Of a stretch of 10,474 nucleotides of DNA, positions 1-5,791 are shown piece by piece. A model generated the notes under the pieces. That model worked only from the letters and a program-made list of their open reading frames with translations, did not search any database and was not told the DNA's origin. Within the stretch, counting starts at the first letter, position 1, and every line of letters starts with the position of its first letter. Source of the DNA: Marinagarivorans sp. UBA5870 (GTDB lineage Bacteria; Pseudomonadota; Gammaproteobacteria; Pseudomonadales; Cellvibrionaceae); assembly GCA_002432555.1 (NCBI GenBank), contig DJFO01000416.1, positions 2,637 to 13,110 on the forward strand, given 5' to 3'. The position numbers and the translations under genes are program-made.

Positions 1-438
1 ATCGACACCCGTCCGGCCAACACGTCGGCTGAGGCCAGCCGCACCTTCGTCCAAACGCTCGGCAGCGTGATCGAGGTCTACGACAATCCCGCCGCACCCC
101 AGAACGGCCTCGTTTTGGTAAACGGCGGTGCGGCGGCGGCCGGGGTTGGCCAGGTGGTGCGCAGCGGACGCACCCTCGCCATAGTGACCGACGTCCAGCA
201 GCAGGGGCCGGGCAATATTCTGGACCAGCTGGACGACCCAGATGACAGCACCCAGGTGGTGGACGAAACGGAGGCCTCCGGGCCCAAGGCCGCGGCCCAA
301 TTTGACCGGGTGTTCGGCACTTGTGACGAGCTGGACCGCAGAGATCAGCACCGCTGTCGCGTCGACAACGCACTCAAGGCCTTTTTATCTCACTGGCTGG
401 TCGGCGGTGAAATGCCGCCCAAGACGGAGCTTCGGTAA
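1..438 (+). CDS. C-terminal part of an unrecognised, possibly exported protein (5'-truncated)
   Basis: The frame is open from base 1 to the TAA at 436-438 (145 codons), so the true start lies left of the window. A GTG at 67 is in frame, but the reading continues upstream of it without a stop and it is probably internal. The visible protein begins IDTRPANTSAEASRTF. It has a hydrophobic, Gly/Ala-rich strand-like stretch (NGLVLVNGGAAAAGVGQVV), an acidic segment rich in Asp, and a C-terminal part with two Cys (FGTCDEL, HRCRV) ending GGEMPPKTELR. I do not recognise the family. The beta-like, small-residue-rich character would fit the end of a large secreted or surface protein, for instance of the filamentous-haemagglutinin type, but that is a guess. 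The stop codon overlaps the next start by one base, so it is very likely co-transcribed and translationally coupled with the YfiR-like gene. Confidence 0.6.
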   Translation: MDTRPANTSAEASRTFVQTLGSVIEVYDNPAAPQNGLVLVNGGAAAAGVGQVVRSGRTLAIVTDVQQQGPGNILDQLDDPDDSTQVVDETEASGPKAAAQFDRVFGTCDELDRRDQHRCRVDNALKAFLSHWLVGGEMPPKTELR

Positions 439-998
439 TGATGCGAGCCATATTCTGTTGGCTGCTCGTAGTAACGAGCGCAAGTGTAACCGCGCAGAGT
501 GCAGAATCGCCGCTCAATGAGGCGGAACGCCAGGTGCGCGCGCAGTTTGTCTATAACTTCGCCAACTTTGTCGAATGGCCGGACGACGCTTTCACCGACC
601 CCCGGGCGCCGATCAAGATCTGTCTGTTTGGCGAGGTGGATTTTGCCCCTTACCTTTACAGCTTCGCCGGGACGCTGATCGGTGATCGGCCGCTGGTGGT
701 GCAGAAGGCGAACGAGATCGAAGAAATCCGCGCGGGCTGCCATATTCTTTACGTCGGCCAGGACGAACGGGTGCGGCTGCCCACCTTCTGGCAAGAGATC
801 CAATATATCTATGTGCTGAGTATCGGCGACCGGCAGGGCTTTGCCGACAAAGGCGGGATCATCAATATTCTGCGCACCCGCGACCGGGTGCAGTTTGACG
901 TGAACATCGAGAACGCGCTGATCAACGGCCTGTTCCTGGACTCGGACCTCTTGGCCCTCGCGCGGGTGATCAAACGCAACACCCGCGCGGCCCCGTGA
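438..998 (+). CDS. YfiR-family (DUF4154) periplasmic regulator
   Basis: The product is 186 aa, a usual length for the family. Residues 1-20 or so form a signal peptide with a hydrophobic core (FCWLLVVTSASV) and a likely cleavage near TAQSA, so the protein should be periplasmic. Family hallmarks are RAQFVYNFANFVEWP (34-48), ICLFG (61-65), AGCHILYVG (99-107), the segment VLSIGDRQGFADKGGIINI (126-144) and a C-terminal LALARVI helix. YfiR of Pseudomonas binds and represses the periplasmic domain of the diguanylate cyclase YfiN and is redox-sensitive through disulfides. This protein keeps two Cys, C62 and C101, but lacks the second pair. The ATG at 438 overlaps the previous TAA, with GGAG at 426-429 as ribosome site; the next codon (441) is also ATG. 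The neighbouring CHASE8-type kinase is the obvious partner. The family call is firm; the partner is inferred. Confidence 0.88.
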   Translation: MMRAIFCWLLVVTSASVTAQSAESPLNEAERQVRAQFVYNFANFVEWPDDAFTDPRAPIKICLFGEVDFAPYLYSFAGTLIGDRPLVVQKANEIEEIRAGCHILYVGQDERVRLPTFWQEIQYIYVLSIGDRQGFADKGGIINILRTRDRVQFDVNIENALINGLFLDSDLLALARVIKRNTRAAP

Positions 999-1011
999 CC
1001 GCCCGCGGTTT

Positions 1012-3096
1012 ATGAGGCGACTTATGTGGCGCTACCGCGACCTGCCGATCCAGCGCAAGATGTCGATCATTATTGTGATCGGCATGGCATCGGCCATGAT
1101 CGTCACGGTCGCCAACTTTATTTCATTCGATCGGGAAAACGTCAAACGCGACCTCGGTGAAGAGCTGCGGGTTCTCGCCCGCATCACCGCCGCGCGCAGC
1201 GCCGCGGCGGTCGCCTTTGGCGATCGCTCCAATGCCTTGGAAAATCTCACCACCCTCGCCCTGCGATCCACCATCCAGCACGCCTGCATCTACGACGACC
1301 AGCAGCGCCTGTTTGCGCGTTTTCAGCGCCGCGAGAGCGCTTTTGCATCCTGCCCCGATGTGCTCGATTACCGCGCCGAGCGATTCAAAACCGGCAGCAA
1401 GTTTTTGCTCGAGGTGGTCGAGCCGATTTTCCGCAAGGGCCAACGCCTCGGATACGTGCTGGTGGCGTCCGACCTGTCACCGATTGCCGAGCGCACCCGC
1501 AAGTGGATCGTCACCAGCGCCTTCGTCACCATCATCGCGCTGCTGGTCGCGTTTTTGATGACGCGGCGGCTGCAGCGCAGCGTGGTGCGGCCCATTGTCG
1601 ATCTCGCCGACGTGATGGACGGCGTGCGCCGCAGCAACAATCTCAGCTTGCGCGCCGTCGCCAGCGGCCGGGACGAGGTGGGTCGCCTGGTGGAGTCGTT
1701 CAACGAAATGTTGCAGATCGTGGAGAAAAACAACCGGGATCTGGAAGTCTTGTACCGTGGCCTCGTGGAGAAAAGCGCGGAGGCGGAAGCGACCGCTGCG
1801 TCCCTGGAATTGCGCAATCGCCAGATCAAGGACCTGTTCGGCAGTGCCGCCCACGACCTGCGCCAACCCCTGCAGGCCATGAGTATCTTCGCCCAGACCC
1901 TCGGCAAAAAGGTGCAAGATGCGGAGCAGCAGCAGATCGTCGAAAAGCTGCGCCAGGCGATTCAGAACCTCAGCGGCCTCTTCAAGGAAATTCTCGACGT
2001 CTCCCGCTACGAATTCGATCTCTCGGTGGCCGGCACCCAACCGGTGACCATCAAACAGCTGCTCGGCAAGGTGTTCCTGGAGTTCGAAGCCATAGCGCAG
2101 GAAAAAGGCCTGCGCCTGCGTTTCCACACGCGGGATTACCGAGTCCTTGCCCACGCGACTCTGCTGGAGCGCATCATCCGCAACTTGCTGAGCAACGCCA
2201 TTCGCTATACGGACAGAGGCGGTGTACTGCTCGGTTGCCGCCGTCGCGGCAATCGCCTGGCGATCGAAATCTGGGATACCGGGCGCGGCATTCCCGCGCA
2301 GAAACAAACCCAGATCTTCAGCAAATTCGTGCAGGTCAGCGAAGAAGACCGGGAGCAGCGCGGGGGCTTCGGCCTCGGGCTCGCCATAGTCAAACACTTT
2401 GCGGACAGCCTGGGTTACAGTCTGAAACTCCGTTCGAAAGTCGGGCGCGGCACCGTGTTTCAGTTGGTAGTACCGCTGGTGGACGAACGCGCGCGCGCAA
2501 AAGCGGATACGTCGGGCGCCGGGATGCCGGCCACCGGAGCGTCGAGCGCCGGGCTGCCGGCCACCGGGATGCCGGCCACCGGAGCGCTGGCCGCCGGAGC
2601 GCCGGGCGCCGCAACTCCGGCGATGGCAATGCCGTCCGACGATGTAACTGCTGCGGGGATGTCCTTAATCGCGCAGGCGGCTGCGCGGCCGGCGGTCGGC
2701 GATCTGGGGCTGGAGAGTTTAAATGACGAGGCGAGCCGCATTCTGCTGATCGACGACAACGAAGATATACGCGCTGCCCTCAAACTGACGCTTGTCGAGT
2801 GGGGATTTTCCGTCGATGACTTTCCGAGCATAACCTCCATGGCGGAGTTCTACCGGCAGGGAGGCGCCGCCCCCAAGTTGATCATCTCGGATTTTCAACT
2901 CGGCGCGGAGGTTACGGGTGACCAAGCTATAGCCGCGGCCCGGGCTTGCCTGCAGCGACAGGTTCCCGCTTTTATCGTGACGGGAGCCGAGGACGAGCGG
3001 GTGTGGGACGCCATTGCCAACAGCGGATTCGCCGCGCTGCGCAAACCGGTTAAACCGGCCCGTCTGCGGGCGATGATCAACCATCTCTTGCGTTAG
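1012..3096 (+). CDS. Membrane hybrid histidine kinase: CHASE8-like, HAMP, HisKA, HATPase, receiver
   Basis: The product is 694 aa. A first transmembrane helix lies at about 17-38, a periplasmic domain of about 125 residues follows, and a second helix at about 165-183. The periplasmic part (SAAAVAFGDRSNALENLTTL, then ACIYDDQQRLFARF) matches the CHASE8 pattern found in YfiN. HAMP spans about 184-238, followed by a short coiled coil. HisKA carries H281 in AAHDLRQPLQA. The ATPase has an N box (N391, N395), a G1 box (DTGRGIP, D422) and a G2 box (FGLGLAI, 453-459). An Ala/Gly/Pro/Thr linker (about 500-545) leads to a receiver with D581/D582, phospho-acceptor D627, T657 and K678, so all key residues are present. 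The HDLRQPLQA box is typical of hybrid kinases that can work as phosphorelays or phosphatases. An alternative start at ATG 1024 has a better ribosome site (GAGG, 1014-1017). It lies 13 bases after the YfiR-like gene and is probably in the same operon. No output domain is present, so its target is unknown. Confidence 0.93.
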   Translation: MRRLMWRYRDLPIQRKMSIIIVIGMASAMIVTVANFISFDRENVKRDLGEELRVLARITAARSAAAVAFGDRSNALENLTTLALRSTIQHACIYDDQQRLFARFQRRESAFASCPDVLDYRAERFKTGSKFLLEVVEPIFRKGQRLGYVLVASDLSPIAERTRKWIVTSAFVTIIALLVAFLMTRRLQRSVVRPIVDLADVMDGVRRSNNLSLRAVASGRDEVGRLVESFNEMLQIVEKNNRDLEVLYRGLVEKSAEAEATAASLELRNRQIKDLFGSAAHDLRQPLQAMSIFAQTLGKKVQDAEQQQIVEKLRQAIQNLSGLFKEILDVSRYEFDLSVAGTQPVTIKQLLGKVFLEFEAIAQEKGLRLRFHTRDYRVLAHATLLERIIRNLLSNAIRYTDRGGVLLGCRRRGNRLAIEIWDTGRGIPAQKQTQIFSKFVQVSEEDREQRGGFGLGLAIVKHFADSLGYSLKLRSKVGRGTVFQLVVPLVDERARAKADTSGAGMPATGASSAGLPATGMPATGALAAGAPGAATPAMAMPSDDVTAAGMSLIAQAAARPAVGDLGLESLNDEASRILLIDDNEDIRAALKLTLVEWGFSVDDFPSITSMAEFYRQGGAAPKLIISDFQLGAEVTGDQAIAAARACLQRQVPAFIVTGAEDERVWDAIANSGFAALRKPVKPARLRAMINHLLR
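2521..2586 (+). repeat. Short in-frame repeats encoding the kinase-receiver linker
   Basis: A 21-bp sequence beginning GGGATGCCGGCCACCGGAG occurs identically at 2521-2541 and 2566-2586. A partial copy lies between them at 2551-2565 (GGGCTGCCGGCCACC). The spacings of 30 and 15 bp keep the frame and encode G(M/L)PATG-type units. Degenerate copies continue to about 2625 as GALAAGAPGAATPAM. This is typical of slippage-prone flexible linkers. Confidence 0.85.
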
Positions 3097-3163
3097 CACC
3101 CGGAATTCCAGACCCTGCCGGGGGTCAATGGAAACGCCGCTGATAATTCGCACAGCCGAAACG

Positions 3164-3192
3164 TATTCATGCGAGGGCGAGACGCATATAAT
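3164..3192 (+). promoter_or_regulatory. Candidate sigma-70 promoter of the cytochrome c5-like gene
   Basis: A perfect TATAAT lies at 3187-3192, about 55 bases before the GTG start. The best -35 at 17-bp spacing (TATTCA, 3164-3169) matches only three of six positions, so the site rests mainly on the -10 box. It falls in the 150-base gap after the kinase gene, which suggests the cytochrome is transcribed separately. Confidence 0.42.
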
Positions 3193-3246
3193 TTGCCGCC
3201 TACATTTTTTTGCTTCGTTTTATTCATCTGACTTAAGGAGTCGCAC

Positions 3247-3666
3247 GTGAACTCGATTGTTAAAAACCTCTGTTTGGCCGCCGTTCTGGCGGGCTGCGCT
3301 TTCGCCGCCCATTCCGCCACGGAGACCGCCGCCGACCGCACCAAGCCCGTCGGCGACGTCTGCATGGCTGGCGACCCATGCGCTTCGGCGGCGGTCGCGT
3401 CAGCCAGCAGTGGCGAGCCGCGCAGCGGCGAACAGGTTTATTCCACCAAATGTTTTACCTGTCACGCCACCGGCGCAGCCGGCGCACCAAAAATCGGCGA
3501 CGCCGCCGCCTGGGCCCCGCGCTTGGCCGAGCGCAAACTCGAAGGACTCTACACCAGCGCCATCAGCGGCTTTAAGGCCATGCCTGCCAAGGGCCTGTGC
3601 ATGGACTGCAGCGACGATGAGATCAAACACGCAGTGGACCATATTTTGGAAAAGTCGAAAAAGTAA
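3247..3666 (+). CDS. Cytochrome c5-like class I c-type cytochrome
   Basis: The product is 139 aa with a GTG start at 3247, fixed by a strong AAGGAG at 3235-3240 six bases upstream. Residues 1-24 form a signal peptide. It ends either as an ordinary site (AAHSA) or as a lipobox-like LAGC (14-17), so periplasmic and lipid-anchored forms are both possible. The haem site is CFTCH (C69, C72, H73), with axial Met in KAMPAKG (M112). LCMDCSDDEI follows with C118 and C121, the disulfide pair characteristic of cytochrome c5. An extra Cys pair (CMAGDPC, C39 and C45) sits in the N-terminal extension. Cytochrome c5 proteins carry electrons in the periplasm, often toward terminal oxidases or nitrogen-oxide reductases. 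The gene stands alone between its own promoter candidate and a terminator. The class is secure; the physiological partner is not visible here. Confidence 0.92.
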   Translation: MNSIVKNLCLAAVLAGCAFAAHSATETAADRTKPVGDVCMAGDPCASAAVASASSGEPRSGEQVYSTKCFTCHATGAAGAPKIGDAAAWAPRLAERKLEGLYTSAISGFKAMPAKGLCMDCSDDEIKHAVDHILEKSKK

Positions 3667-3675
3667 GCTGAATCG

Positions 3676-3704
3676 AAAAAGCCGCCGTTAGGCGGCTTTT
3701 TTTT
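3676..3704 (+). terminator. Rho-independent terminator of the cytochrome gene
   Basis: A six-base GC stem GCCGCC (3681-3686) pairs with GGCGGC (3691-3696) around a GTTA loop, followed by eight T (3697-3704). The five A before the stem (3676-3680) can pair with the T run, so it may act in both directions. It starts 10 bases after the TAA of the cytochrome gene. Confidence 0.93.
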
Positions 3705-3749
3705 GGCGATGGAAATCAAAGGCCGCACCCGTAGATCCGGCGAAGATCG

Positions 3750-3767
3750 ATCGCCATTCGAGGCGAT
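3750..3767. repeat. Short inverted repeat upstream of the transposase gene
   Basis: ATCGCC (3750-3755) and GGCGAT (3762-3767) form a perfect six-base stem around ATTCGA. It lies about 95 bases before the transposase start and might be a remnant of a REP-like element recognised by the RAYT, but it is short and no second copy was found nearby. Confidence 0.35.
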
Positions 3768-3861
3768 AGAAAGGCGATTCAAATTCTTGTGGGAAATTGT
3801 GCGACCGGTGAGACGGGCAATCACAAGGATTCCCCCTAGGATCAGAAAAGGAGATTCGAAT

Positions 3862-4427
3862 ATGTCTGTTGGTTTACCATTTCCTCGCCGCCGTTCCCTC
3901 CGCCTGCCAACCTACGATTATTCCCATCCAGGAGCCTACTTCGTCACCATTTGCACATTTGATCGCAAAAATCTTTGCGGACAAATCGACGATGCTATCC
4001 AGCCGTCGATCTACGGTGATCTTGCCGAGCAAGCCTGGCACGATTTACCGATGCGCTGGCCACAGCTTCTCTTAGATGCCTTTGTGGTCATGCCCAATCA
4101 CATTCACGGGATCATGCACTTCCAAAACTCGACCAATACCGATCAGCCAAAAAAAGTTGACCCCAACGCGGCTGCGGGAGAAAGCGAATGCGCTCAAGAA
4201 AAATCCAGCGGGCTCGGTTCAATTGTGAGAGCCCATAAATCCAGGGTGTTCAACCTTTGTTTCGCCGCCGCCAGAAATGCCGGCTCAACTCTACCGAAGC
4301 TTTGGCAGCGCAACTGTGTTGGGAGCGGATCCTGCGAAATGAGCGGGAACCCGATTGTCTTCGAGAGTATATCCGCGATAATCCGGCAAATTGGCAACGG
4401 GACTCGCTCAACCCGAACGCCGTCTGA
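3862..4427 (+). pseudogene. Frameshifted REP-associated tyrosine transposase (RAYT, Y1/IS200-like)
   Basis: The start ATG at 3862 has a good ribosome site (AAAGGAG, 3847-3853). The same frame is open from 3703, but that part looks untranslated. The protein shows the RAYT signature RRRSLRLPTYDYSHPGAYFV, then AFVVMPNHIHGIM with the HUH pair H80/H82, LGSIVRAHKS and LWQRN. After WQRN (4303-4314) homology leaves this frame and continues in the frame of 4320: WERILRNEREPDCLREYIRD, then NPANWQRDSLNPNAV and TGA at 4425-4427. The lesion lies in TGTGT (4315-4319). Removing one GT would restore a continuous protein of 187 aa. The catalytic Tyr expected in REYIRDNP (codon 4368-4370, residue 169 after repair) is beyond the break. 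As it stands, the frame ends at 4473 with 203 aa and an unrelated tail, so it should be inactive. RAYTs are usually single-copy, domesticated enzymes acting on REP palindromes. A sequencing error is the alternative. Confidence 0.85.
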
Positions 4428-4538
4428 CATTTGGTTCGCTAAACTGGCGGCGAGCCACAGACATAGTGAATAGCCTATCCGACGAAGTGGTCGGTCCGCT
4501 CTCTACGCCGCTCTCTAACCCTGCTCTGTCGGGGCAGG

Positions 4539-4567
4539 TCGCGCAACACGCGCTCCCACCGTATAAT
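4539..4567 (+). promoter_or_regulatory. Candidate promoter of the small membrane protein-VOC operon
   Basis: A perfect TATAAT lies at 4562-4567, 46 bases before the ATG at 4614. No good -35 element is visible at 16-18 bp spacing (TCGCGC at 17), so this rests on the -10 box alone. Confidence 0.38.
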
Positions 4568-4613
4568 CCCCGCCTGTCGGATTTCGCCTTTACCACAGCC
4601 GCAGGAGGAGCCA

Positions 4614-4883
4614 ATGAAGTTAACGGAGCCGAACAGCCAGCCCAATCCCCGCGGCCGCACCCGGGCCAATATCGCCGTGGGGTTGGGTGGTCTCGCTTTT
4701 ATCGCTGGACTTTTGTTGACCGTCGCCCCGGGCAGCAATGTCTTCGCCTTTTCTATTCCGCCCAAATCCGAATTTATCGGTTTGACCTTTATGATCCTCG
4801 GCCTCTTTAATGTTCAGGAAGCGCAGAATCAGAAGCGCTATTTGCGCATTAAAGCCCTGCTCAAGGACATCAAGAGCGAATGA
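4614..4883 (+). CDS. Small two-helix inner-membrane protein of unknown function
   Basis: The product is 89 aa. The ATG at 4614 has an excellent ribosome site, AGGAGG at 4603-4608, which makes it a real gene despite its size. Residues 1-17 are polar and basic (NPRGRTR). A first hydrophobic helix lies at about 19-38 (IAVGLGGLAFIAGLLLTVAP) and a second at about 54-67 (FIGLTFMILGLFNV). The C-terminal tail is charged (QKRYLRIKALLKDIKSE). The basic N-terminus and long basic tail suggest both ends are cytoplasmic, with a short periplasmic loop. I do not recognise a family. Its TGA overlaps the ATG of the following VOC gene (ATGA, 4880-4883), a classic sign of translational coupling. Confidence 0.78.
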   Translation: MKLTEPNSQPNPRGRTRANIAVGLGGLAFIAGLLLTVAPGSNVFAFSIPPKSEFIGLTFMILGLFNVQEAQNQKRYLRIKALLKDIKSE

Positions 4884-5494
4884 TGTTCGCCCAGAGAACC
4901 TGGCTAACCCTGGTGGTGTTGACCACCTGGTGCTGCGCCGCTGCCACAAAGGAAATCCCCATGCTCGACAGTCCCATCGGCCGCGTTTTCGCCACCGACG
5001 AATTTGCTCCGCTACCGCCCAGACAGCGTCTCCACCTGATCCTGCTCGGGGTCGAAAACGTCGCCCGCTCGGCGGCCTTTTACACGGCTCTCGGCTGGCA
5101 AAAATCCGCCACGGGCCATGACGGTTTCGTTAAATTCGATCTCGGCGGTTATGCTTTGTGCCTACTGCCCCGCGCGGATCTTGCGCGGGACGCGTTAGTT
5201 CAGGACGCGCAAGTCCAGGCGGGTTCGGCAGCGCCCGACGCACCGCGTGGCGATTTTGCCGGGATCGGACTTGTATATCTCGCCCAAACCGCCGCCGAGG
5301 TTCCGGCAATACTTGCGAAGGTCCAGGCGGCTGGTGGGACCGTGATCAAGCCAGCAACGCGCACCCCCTGGGGAATCGCCGGTTATTTCAAGGACCCGGA
5401 CGGCCACCTGTTCGAAGTGGATTACGAAGAAGTTTGGGTGTTCGACGATCAACACCGCCTCGAAGTAGAGAAGCTGAATTCTCGTACTAAATAG
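4880..5494 (+). CDS. VOC/glyoxalase-fold protein
   Basis: The product is 204 aa from ATG 4880, which overlaps the stop of the previous gene. The fold shows as two beta-alpha-beta halves: LHLILLGVENVARSAAFYTA (51-70) with LGW, a middle strand KFDLGGYALCLLPR, then GIGLVYLAQTAAEVPAILAK and GIAGYFKDPDGHLFEVDYEE (165-184). This is the usual vicinal-oxygen-chelate pattern, with H52 and E179 as plausible metal ligands. The family includes glyoxalases, dioxygenases and antibiotic-binding proteins; the substrate cannot be told. The N-terminus is odd. Residues 1-27 (MMFAQRTWLTLVVLTTWC...) are hydrophobic and unlike a normal VOC start, while an in-frame ATG at 4961 (M28, MLDSPIGR) has its own AAAGGAAA ribosome site at 4948-4955. 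Either the gene starts at 4961 and is cytoplasmic, or the longer form is exported or membrane-anchored. I favour 4961 slightly on family grounds; the ATGA overlap favours 4880. Confidence 0.85.
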   Translation: MMFAQRTWLTLVVLTTWCCAAATKEIPMLDSPIGRVFATDEFAPLPPRQRLHLILLGVENVARSAAFYTALGWQKSATGHDGFVKFDLGGYALCLLPRADLARDALVQDAQVQAGSAAPDAPRGDFAGIGLVYLAQTAAEVPAILAKVQAAGGTVIKPATRTPWGIAGYFKDPDGHLFEVDYEEVWVFDDQHRLEVEKLNSRTK

Positions 5495-5507
5495 TTCGGC
5501 GAAGGTA

Positions 5508-5531
5508 GCGGAACCCACTGCACGGTTCCGC
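5508..5531. repeat. Perfect 8-bp inverted repeat after the VOC gene
   Basis: GCGGAACC (5508-5515) and GGTTCCGC (5524-5531) form a GC-rich hairpin with an eight-base loop CACTGCAC, 13 bases after the VOC stop codon. There is no T run after it, so it could be a Rho-dependent end, an mRNA-stabilising stem or a REP-like palindrome. Confidence 0.6.
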
Positions 5532-5572
5532 CCTAGGCAACATTACCAAACCGCGTCCGTTTGGGTGCTGCC

Positions 5573-5610
5573 ATCCTCTCGCGCATCGCCCGGGGAGGAT
5601 TCTTCTTTCG
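5573..5610 (+). terminator. Possible intrinsic terminator of the VOC operon
   Basis: ATCCTCTC (5573-5580) pairs with GGGAGGAT (5593-5600, one G-T wobble) around a 12-base loop, followed by the T-rich TCTTCTTTCG. The stem is acceptable but the T tract is interrupted, so it is at best a weak terminator. Confidence 0.45.
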
Positions 5611-5641
5611 CTATTCCGCATTTTTCCTATCGCAATAAAAT

Positions 5642-5706
5642 GGGTCTGCATCCAACAAGGTTTAGATCCAACAGGGTCTGCATCCAGCAAGGACTATATT
5701 CAACAG
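5642..5706. repeat. Iteron-like tandem repeat: four 16-bp units in a 32-bp higher-order array
   Basis: GGGTCTGCATCC occurs at 5642-5653 and again at 5674-5685, exactly 32 bp apart. Each 32-bp period contains two related 16-bp units. The units are GGTCTGCATCCAACAA (5643), GGTTTAGATCCAACAG (5659), GGTCTGCATCCAGCAA (5675) and GGACTATATTCAACAG (5691). A degraded fifth begins GGTACAGGG (5707). The array lies about 85 bases beyond the stop codon of the minus-strand ParA gene. It could be a protein-binding array or a simple non-coding tandem duplication. Confidence 0.85.
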
Positions 5707-5791
5707 GGTACAGGGAAGGATTTTGCGGTTGGCGCAAGCTCGACAGTGAATTCAATTGTGCCGCGAGCGACTTGCGCGCGCGGTCTGAGCT

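Noticed and set aside
1477..2397. Minus-strand open frame of 306 codons opposite the histidine kinase
   Set aside because: It is a complementary-strand shadow of a well-supported kinase; the translation is low-complexity and has no ribosome site or recognisable motif.
1503..2726. A 407-codon + strand frame inside the kinase gene
   Set aside because: It is an out-of-frame reading of the kinase, rich in Arg and Gly with no domain signature.
3111..3126. Hairpin GACCC-TGCCGG-GGGTC after the kinase gene as a terminator
   Set aside because: The stem is only five pairs and no T run follows, so it is not convincing as an intrinsic terminator.
4303..4330. Programmed ribosomal frameshift in the transposase
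   Set aside because: There is no slippery heptamer or downstream structure, and RAYT/IS200 transposases are normally read in one frame; a GT duplication is simpler.
4391..4810. A + strand frame of 139 codons spanning the transposase end and the small membrane gene
   Set aside because: It overlaps two better-supported reading frames and has no ribosome site.
5642..5706. The tandem array as a CRISPR
   Set aside because: The units are directly adjacent 16-mers without unique spacers and no cas gene is present.
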